This document shows positions 1-4,340 of a stretch of 6,649 nucleotides of DNA, one piece after another (the stretch's first letter is position 1; each line of letters opens with the position of its first letter). The notes under the pieces are model-generated. The model saw only the letters and a program-made list of their open reading frames with translations. It was not told the DNA's origin and ran no database searches. Source of the DNA: Candidatus Liptonbacteria bacterium RIFCSPLOWO2_01_FULL_53_13 (lineage in GTDB: Bacteria > Patescibacteriota > Minisyncoccia > UBA6257 > 2-01-FULL-56-20); the NCBI GenBank assembly GCA_001818895.1, contig MHLB01000041.1, forward strand, positions 9,366-16,014. Direction: 5' to 3'. Made by a program: the position numbers and the translations under genes.

Positions 1-2
1 CG

Positions 3-1124
3 GCGCACGGCCTGTCTGCCGGGAGAACCGCCGAATACTTGAGGTCGGCGCATGACGCGCTCGCAAGCGCGACCGATTACGAGCGGCGCGCGATGGCGCT
101 TATGGCGCTCGGCATAGACCCTTACGCCGGAACGCAGACGAATTATATTGAAAAGATCGCCGGCTATTTTGACGGCGCACAGATCGGCGATGCCGGGCTT
201 GTGAACGACGATATCTTCGCGCTTTTCCCGCTTATCAGAGCCGGCTACTCGCCCGAGGATGTTGTCATCCAGAAATCCGTGTCGTTCATTCTCTCGCGCC
301 AGAAAGAGAACGGCTCATGGGAAGAAAGCGTTGACCTGACTGCGGCCGGCATCCAAGCGCTTGCGCTTGTCCCCGCAACGGGCGGCGTCTCCGAAGCGCA
401 GGCGAAAGCGCGCGCCTATCTCGCGGCGCGCCAGTTGCCGAACGGCGGATTCGGCGGAAGTTTTTCCACGAGCTGGGCGCTTCAGGCGATCGCCGCTCTT
501 CACGAGCAAAGCGCGGACTGGCTGAACGGCGGCAACAATCCCCAAGATCATCTTTATACGCTCCAGAACGCGGACGGCGGGATGGAAAACCTTTCCGCGG
601 ACCAGCATACGAGAATTTGGGCGACGGCATACGCGATTCCCGCGGGGCTCAATAAGCCGTGGGGAGACATCCTTGTCCCGTTTGCGAAACCCTCCGCGCT
701 TTCTGTGCCGGCAACCGCAGGAAGCGAAGAATCCCTTGCCGCCGCGAGCTCAACTGGCAAAGAGTTTTCTGCGCCGTCCTCAACCCCCGCGCTTGCCATT
801 GCCACGTCAACGCTCCCGGCGGCCTCATCCTCGCTTGCCAAAACCGAAGAGCCCGCGGGCGTTTCCCCCGAAAAAAGCGCAGAATCGCCGACTTTGCGCG
901 AACCCGCGGTCGCGCTCGCCCTGCCGGCGTCCAATGGCGGCATAAGCCCGCCCCGGTCGGAGCCTGGCGGAGCTCCTGCTTTGGGAACGGCAAGCGGAAA
1001 GGCCTCTCCGCCTCCCGCGGCGGCGCGGCCGTCGCTCCTCGCAAACACGGTTTTCTACCTCAAAAACACGGCGGTTACGATAATAAAGTCAATTTATAGC
1101 TTTTTTATATCATTTTTATATTAA
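3..1124 (+). CDS. Surface/exported protein with prenyltransferase/squalene-oxidase-type repeats (5' partial)
   Basis: The reading frame is open from base 3, twelve codons before the first possible start (TTG at 39), so the true start lies left of the window and at least 373 residues are visible. Numbering from that TTG, about 15-215 contain helical repeats with QW-like motifs: QKENGSW (about 89-95), QLPNGGFG (about 131-138) and QNADGGM (about 175-181), each followed by a helix such as WALQAIAAL. This is the alpha/alpha-toroid pattern of terpenoid cyclase/prenyltransferase repeats. I see no DxDD-type cyclase motif, so a binding or structural role outside the cell is more likely than catalysis. 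About 220-330 is a low-complexity Ala/Pro/Ser linker, very GC-rich (46 of 60 bases in 901-960). The last 25 or so residues are hydrophobic and AT-rich in DNA, and could anchor the protein in the membrane. A signal peptide, if present, is outside the window. Fold moderately sure; function unknown. Confidence 0.75.
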   Translation, partial: AHGLSAGRTAEYLRSAHDALASATDYERRAMALMALGIDPYAGTQTNYIEKIAGYFDGAQIGDAGLVNDDIFALFPLIRAGYSPEDVVIQKSVSFILSRQKENGSWEESVDLTAAGIQALALVPATGGVSEAQAKARAYLAARQLPNGGFGGSFSTSWALQAIAALHEQSADWLNGGNNPQDHLYTLQNADGGMENLSADQHTRIWATAYAIPAGLNKPWGDILVPFAKPSALSVPATAGSEESLAAASSTGKEFSAPSSTPALAIATSTLPAASSSLAKTEEPAGVSPEKSAESPTLREPAVALALPASNGGISPPRSEPGGAPALGTASGKASPPPAAARPSLLANTVFYLKNTAVTIIKSIYSFFISFLY

Positions 1125-1146
1125 TCTGTATATAAATTAGCATAAG

Positions 1147-1155
1147 TTATCCACA
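1147..1155 (+). promoter_or_regulatory. Perfect DnaA-box sequence in an AT-rich gap
   Basis: The 9-mer TTATCCACA matches the strong consensus DnaA box exactly. It lies at the right edge of a very AT-rich stretch (about 1085-1150) between the surface-protein gene and glnA, about 30 bp upstream of the predicted -10 box. I found no second box on either strand and no dnaA or dnaN gene, so an origin is not supported. It may be a DnaA-responsive site or chance. Confidence 0.35.
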
Positions 1156-1169
1156 ATTTAGCTATTGTG
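1152..1169. promoter_or_regulatory. 18-bp inverted repeat, possible operator of glnA
   Basis: CACAAT and ATTGTG form perfect 6-bp arms around a 6-bp spacer (ttagct). The repeat ends 16 bp before the predicted -10 box, so it covers the -35 region, where a dimeric regulator could block or replace -35 contacts. It shares four bases with the DnaA-box sequence. It does not match the GlnR/TnrA consensus (TGTNA-N7-TNACA). Seen in sequence; the operator role is inferred. Confidence 0.3.
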
Positions 1170-1182
1170 CGTTTTTGCCATA

Positions 1183-1191
1183 TGGTATGAT
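1183..1191 (+). promoter_or_regulatory. Extended -10 promoter for glnA
   Basis: TGG followed by TATGAT gives an extended -10 element (TGn plus a hexamer one base from TATAAT). The best -35 candidates at about 1163-1170 are poor, which fits an extended -10 promoter or one needing an activator. Transcription would start near 1198 and give a leader of about 82 nt before the glutamine synthetase start. Confidence 0.45.
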
Positions 1192-1200
1192 AAAGGAAAA

Positions 1201-1272
1201 CCCTCCTTGCCTGCTCCGCCGAAGCTGTTTCGGCTGCGAAGGCCGGACGCTCTCCGAGCTACGGAGGGCAAG
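1201..1272 (+). promoter_or_regulatory. Structured leader/palindromic element over the glnA ribosome binding site
   Basis: Several competing hairpins can form. (1) CTTGCC (1206-1211) plus CTCCG (1214-1218) pairs with CGGAG plus GGCAAG (1262-1272), an 11-bp stem with a 2-nt bulge that gives the element MITE-like ends. (2) GCTCTCCG (1249-1256) pairs with CGGAGGGC (1262-1269) around the loop agcta, with one G-U pair. (3) CCCTCC (1201-1206) pairs with GGAGGG (1263-1268). An inner hairpin GCCGAA/TTCGGC (1218-1234) stands alone. All three long pairings bury the Shine-Dalgarno. It could be a cis-regulatory leader or a dispersed palindromic repeat that happens to supply the ribosome binding site. It does not resemble what I know of the glutamine riboswitch. 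Confidence 0.5.
1263..1268 (+). promoter_or_regulatory. Ribosome binding site of glnA (decides the start)
   Basis: GGAGGG lies 11 bases before the ATG at 1280, slightly long but usable. It supports 1280 over the earlier in-frame TTG at 1175 and ATG at 1187, which fall before or within the promoter. None of the other starts visible in the window has a comparable site. Confidence 0.6.
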
Positions 1273-1279
1273 CACCTAT

Positions 1280-2719
1280 ATGACCAACACAAACCCGGAA
1301 CTAAGACACTTCCTTGAGATCCCCTACAACGCGCTTGAAGAGATGAATCTTGCGGCGAAGGCGAAACAGGCAACCGCGAGCGCAAGCGCACTTGAAAAAG
1401 AATATCGCGCGTATCTTCTTAAAGAGAAACGCATCAAGGCGGTGACGCTCTGCTTCACCGACATTGAGGGGCGGTTCCACATGCTTGATTATGATAAAAA
1501 ATATTTACTCTCGTCCGCAAACAATCTCACCTTTGACGGGTCTTCCATCCGCGGGTTCAGCGCGCAGGCGGAATCCGACCTGTGGCTTGATATTGACTGG
1601 GACAGCATCGTCTGGCTTCCCTCGGACGTCTTCGGCGCGGGAAAAGTGGTGATGTTCGCGAGCGTGCTTGATAAGGACCGGAGCCCTTACGCATCCGATT
1701 TCCGCGGACAGCTGAAGGGTTACCTTGAGAAGCTCGCGCGCACGCAGGGGCTCACCGCATTTGCCGCGGCGGAAACGGAGGGGTTCATTATGGAGGGCGT
1801 GAATGCCGAACAGAATTACGAAAAGAACGGCGGATTCACCTTTGTTTCAACCGGCGGGTATTACCACTCGCTCCCTCTGGACCGCCTGCGCCGGTTCATA
1901 GACGCGGCGGCGGAAGCCCAGCGCGCGATGGGATTCCAGAACGAGAAAGACCATCCCGAAGTCGCGCCTTCGCAGTTTGAGCTCAATTTTTCCTATACGC
2001 GGGCGCTCCGCGCGTGCGACCAGATACAGCTCTATAAGCTCGTCTGCCGGCAAGTGGCGGAAAACATGGGGTTCACCGCGACCTTTCTCCCGAAACCGGT
2101 GGCGGGCGTGAACGGAAGCGGGATGCATCTCAATTTCTCTCTCGCAAGAAGCGGGAAAAATGCGTTCTACCAGAAGGGCGGAAAGGAAGGGCTCTCCCCG
2201 CTTGCGTGGGACTTCATCTCGCGGCTCCTGCAACACGCGCCGGAGATCTGCCTTATATTCAACTCAAGCGTGAACGCGTACCGCCGGCTTGACCCGCACT
2301 TTGAAGCGCCGAACCAGATCAAAGTGTCGCCGCTTGACCGCGGGGCGATGGTCCGCATTCCCATCGGGAACGAAAAAACCGCGCGCATTGAATTCCGCTC
2401 CGTGGCGCCCGACACGAACCCGTATCTCGCCCTGTTCACCATGCTCCGCACGGGGCTTGAGGGCAAAAAGCTCGTGCGCGAGAGAGGCAAGCGTGAACGG
2501 GTGCGGTTCCTCCCCGATAACATCCACGATGCGATAAAGCTCTTTAAGGCGAGCGACTTCATGGCAAAAATCCTCGGCAAAGACAACCAACAGAAATTCG
2601 CTTCGTACAAACAGGCATCCGCAGACCGGAACCCGAAAGAACTCGGCGCCATCGTCAAAACGCCGGAAGTGCTTTTCCACCACGAGGTCACGAATCAGGC
2701 GCTGTGGAACAAGTTCTAG
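1280..2719 (+). CDS. glnA: Glutamine synthetase, type I (non-adenylylated, divergent)
   Basis: A cytoplasmic enzyme of 479 aa that would join ammonia to glutamate using ATP. The beta-grasp N-domain (about 50-145) carries FDGSSIRGF with Asp86. The catalytic domain has the metal ligands Glu165 and Glu167 (ETEGF), Glu227 and Glu234 (EVAPSQFE), His283 (NGSGMH), Glu342 (HFEAP), Arg354 and EFRS with Glu371 and Arg373. These match the family's ligand set. Odd points: QHE is QFE, GMHxH is GMHLN, and the adenylylation region reads RFLPDN with no tyrosine, so adenylylation control is unlikely. The seven-residue spacing of Glu227 to Glu234 is alpha-type. About 40 extra N-terminal residues precede the usual fold. 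The start at 1280 follows GGAGGG. It probably has its own promoter. Its stop is one base from that of the convergent cupredoxin gene. A related gamma-glutamyl-amide ligase cannot be excluded. Confidence 0.9.
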   Translation: MTNTNPELRHFLEIPYNALEEMNLAAKAKQATASASALEKEYRAYLLKEKRIKAVTLCFTDIEGRFHMLDYDKKYLLSSANNLTFDGSSIRGFSAQAESDLWLDIDWDSIVWLPSDVFGAGKVVMFASVLDKDRSPYASDFRGQLKGYLEKLARTQGLTAFAAAETEGFIMEGVNAEQNYEKNGGFTFVSTGGYYHSLPLDRLRRFIDAAAEAQRAMGFQNEKDHPEVAPSQFELNFSYTRALRACDQIQLYKLVCRQVAENMGFTATFLPKPVAGVNGSGMHLNFSLARSGKNAFYQKGGKEGLSPLAWDFISRLLQHAPEICLIFNSSVNAYRRLDPHFEAPNQIKVSPLDRGAMVRIPIGNEKTARIEFRSVAPDTNPYLALFTMLRTGLEGKKLVRERGKRERVRFLPDNIHDAIKLFKASDFMAKILGKDNQQKFASYKQASADRNPKELGAIVKTPEVLFHHEVTNQALWNKF

Positions 2720-2720
2720 A

Positions 2721-3122
2721 TTACTGAAACGCGACGCCGAAATTATACATTCCCATCCCGCAGATGCCCTGAACGGTGCCTTGCGCCTGCTCGGCGGAAA
2801 TCGCTATATCCGTTGCGCCGGACGACGGAAGGAATTTCTGGAACCCGACTTTGGGCACGGTGAGCGCGGCGGAACAATCAAAGGTGCCCTGCGTCTTCAT
2901 GCGGATAATCGTCGGGATGCCCGCCTTTGCGGTCGTCGCGCGGGGAGAGTATCCGCCTTTTGCGCTGATCTCAATTACCTGTTTGCCGTTCTCCATATAC
3001 ACATTGCTACCTCCTCCCTCTCCGACAGGGCTCGGAGCGGCTTTATTTCCGGAAAAAAGAATCGCACCAAGAATGATGAGTGACCCGAGGATTAGAGAAA
3101 CGGCGAGTTTGTTGTTTTTCAT
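2721..3122 (-). CDS. Membrane-anchored cupredoxin-like copper protein
   Basis: 133 aa. Residues 5-24 form a hydrophobic N-terminal anchor or uncleaved signal, with no lipobox cysteine. A Gly/Pro/Ser spacer (about 28-40) leads to one small beta domain (about 41-133). Within it, FDCSAAL (Cys83) and the C-terminal ICGMGM (Cys121, Met123, Met125) are the Cys/Met ligand pattern of cupredoxin-1 (EfeO-type) domains often found beside HMA/DsbD-like proteins. It would bind copper outside the cytoplasmic membrane and accept copper or electrons from the upstream membrane protein. The ATG at 3122 has no Shine-Dalgarno, and a palindromic repeat lies just upstream. It is the last gene of the copper cluster. 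The upstream gene ends 57 nt away in the same frame with a TGA, so this could once have been its C-terminal domain. Fold fairly sure, partner inferred. Confidence 0.8.
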   Translation of the reverse strand: MKNNKLAVSLILGSLIILGAILFSGNKAAPSPVGEGGGSNVYMENGKQVIEISAKGGYSPRATTAKAGIPTIIRMKTQGTFDCSAALTVPKVGFQKFLPSSGATDIAISAEQAQGTVQGICGMGMYNFGVAFQ

Positions 3123-3133
3123 AGTGATAGAAT

Positions 3134-3169
3134 CTGGATTCCTCCGCCTTAGGCGGACGGGAATGACAT
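3134..3169. repeat. Palindromic repeat, copy A (dRS3-like ends)
   Basis: The ends CTGGATTCC and GGGAATGACAT match copy B at 4246-4274, while the centre differs: TCCGCC-tta-GGCGGA forms a 6-bp hairpin here. ATTCC and GGAAT extend the stem with a small bulge. The pattern of conserved ATTCC/GGAAT ends and a variable palindromic core recalls Neisseria dRS3 and similar dispersed repeats. It fills most of the 57-nt gap between the two small copper genes. Confidence 0.7.
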
Positions 3170-3179
3170 CAAGAGAATA

Positions 3180-4199
3180 TCAAAAACTGAAGAGCGGCGG
3201 GATTATTCCTTTTACCACGAGCGCGTTCAGTACATTAAACAACGCGAGCGTAACAACCACAAGCCCCGCGGTTTTGAAAAACACGCCCGCGTACCATTTG
3301 TCGTGGATTCCCGACCCGCCAAAGGAAAGGATGGCAAGCATCGGAAGCGTGCCAAGCGCGAATACGAGCATCGTCATTGCGCCGGAAAGAAAATTTCCCG
3401 TTCCAAGCGCGTAGACCTGCATCGCCTGCGTGAATCCGCACGGGAGGAAGAAGGTTGCCACGCCGGCGACGATCGGCGCGAACACGTGTTTCGCGCGCGA
3501 TGCCGTGAGCGCATGGCGCGAAATAAATTTGGGCGTCGTGAGCTGAAACCGCTTTGCGCCGTGGAACACGTCCAGCAGGTTCACGCCCAAAACGAGCATC
3601 ACGATGCCGACCAGAAGGTTCAACGTAAAGTATCCGTTCACGCCGAGCTGGAATGCGCTCCCGAGCGCGCCAATCAAACCGCCAAGCGCAAAAAATCCAA
3701 TGAGCCGTCCGGCGTGAAACCATATCTGGGGTTTTGTCCGGTCCCCTTCTTTCACATAGTTAGCCGAAAGAGAAAGCACCAATCCTCCCACCACCGCAAG
3801 GCATGTGGAAACCGACGCCACGAGCCCTATCAGGAACGCCGTTGCAAGACCGACGCTATCGCCCTGTATCAGGTTCACGAGTCCCGCTTTTTGGAGCAGT
3901 ACAAATCCCGCGATGAGGGCGATTGCGATCGGCGCCGCATAAGCGAATTCGCCGAGTTTTTTGTCATGCACCTGCCGTTCCCGGGAGAGCGTGTAGCCGT
4001 TGTCTTTCACATACCCCGTGAGCATCGCGGCAATTTCATCTTCGTTTTTTCCGCCGAAATCCCCCGTGACTGCCACCTCGCGCTTTGCAAGATCCGCATG
4101 TACTGACTGCACTCCGCCGACATCTTTCAGGTTTTCCTCAATCAAAAGCACGCATGAAGCGCAGTGCATCCCGTGGACGTGGAAGGTGTATTGGTTCAT
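3180..4199 (-). CDS. HMA-domain plus DsbD/CcdA-like (TauE/SafE-type) membrane protein
   Basis: 339 aa from the ATG at 4199. Residues 1-72 are a heavy-metal-associated domain with GMHCASC (Cys13, Cys16), which binds Cu(I). From about 86 onward there are roughly seven membrane segments (near 86-104, 115-143, 162-182, 190-212, 241-265, 272-293, 305-328). Cys133 (STCLAVVGG) and Cys254 (FLPCGFTQAMQVYALGTG) match the paired intramembrane cysteines of the DsbD_2/CcdA family. It could carry reducing equivalents or copper across the membrane to the downstream cupredoxin. The frame stays open upstream to 4274, but the added residues begin MSFPRRRESR, the typical mistranslation of the palindromic repeat, so I reject that longer start. 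No clear Shine-Dalgarno is seen. It ends in TGA, the only such stop in the window, and lies between two copies of the repeat. Confidence 0.85.
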   Translation of the reverse strand: MNQYTFHVHGMHCASCVLLIEENLKDVGGVQSVHADLAKREVAVTGDFGGKNEDEIAAMLTGYVKDNGYTLSRERQVHDKKLGEFAYAAPIAIALIAGFVLLQKAGLVNLIQGDSVGLATAFLIGLVASVSTCLAVVGGLVLSLSANYVKEGDRTKPQIWFHAGRLIGFFALGGLIGALGSAFQLGVNGYFTLNLLVGIVMLVLGVNLLDVFHGAKRFQLTTPKFISRHALTASRAKHVFAPIVAGVATFFLPCGFTQAMQVYALGTGNFLSGAMTMLVFALGTLPMLAILSFGGSGIHDKWYAGVFFKTAGLVVVTLALFNVLNALVVKGIIPPLFSF

Positions 4200-4245
4200 G
4201 GATATTAGTACATATTGAAGCAGATATGAGGATATGAAATAGGTC

Positions 4246-4274
4246 CTGGATTCCCGCCTCCGCGGGAATGACAT
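4246..4274. repeat. Palindromic repeat, copy B (dRS3-like)
   Basis: ATTCCCGC (4250-4257) and GCGGGAAT (4262-4269) form an 8-bp perfect stem around ctcc, flanked by CTGG and GACAT as in copy A and in the same orientation. It lies in the 141-nt gap between copA and the HMA/DsbD-like gene. In the transcript it gives a stable hairpin without a following U-run, so it is more like a REP-type stabilising or attenuating hairpin than a terminator. The rest of this gap shows no gene or clear promoter. Confidence 0.75.
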
Positions 4275-4340
4275 TCTATTTGCTATAGTTTTTTCCCTCT
4301 CAATCTCAACGGATTGCCCGGGGCTGAATAGTTAAGAATT

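Noticed and set aside
554..1048. Long open frames on both strands opposite or within the GC-rich tail of the first gene, and similar frames within glnA and the copper genes
   Set aside because: They are shadows caused by GC-rich or biased codons. They lack recognisable domains, and the overlapping frames carry clear protein families.
1085..1170. Replication origin
   Set aside because: There is one DnaA box only, no box cluster, and no dnaA, dnaN or other origin-linked gene nearby.
1175..1279. Earlier starts of glutamine synthetase (TTG at 1175, ATG at 1187)
   Set aside because: They lie before or inside the predicted -10 box and would translate the structured leader. Only the ATG at 1280 has a Shine-Dalgarno.
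3180..3182. TGA as a sense codon (recoded genetic code)
   Set aside because: No other in-frame TGA occurs in about 1,700 codons of the five genes, and the GC content is high for code-25 lineages.
4200..4274. Longer start of the HMA/DsbD-like protein at 4274
   Set aside because: The added residues begin MSFPRRRESR, which is translation of the palindromic repeat. The HMA domain itself begins right at the ATG at 4199.
4200..4340. Separate promoter or Rho-independent terminator between copA and the HMA/DsbD-like gene
   Set aside because: The hairpin of repeat copy B has no U-run after it on the - strand, and -10-like sequences near 4205 lack a matching -35 at good spacing.
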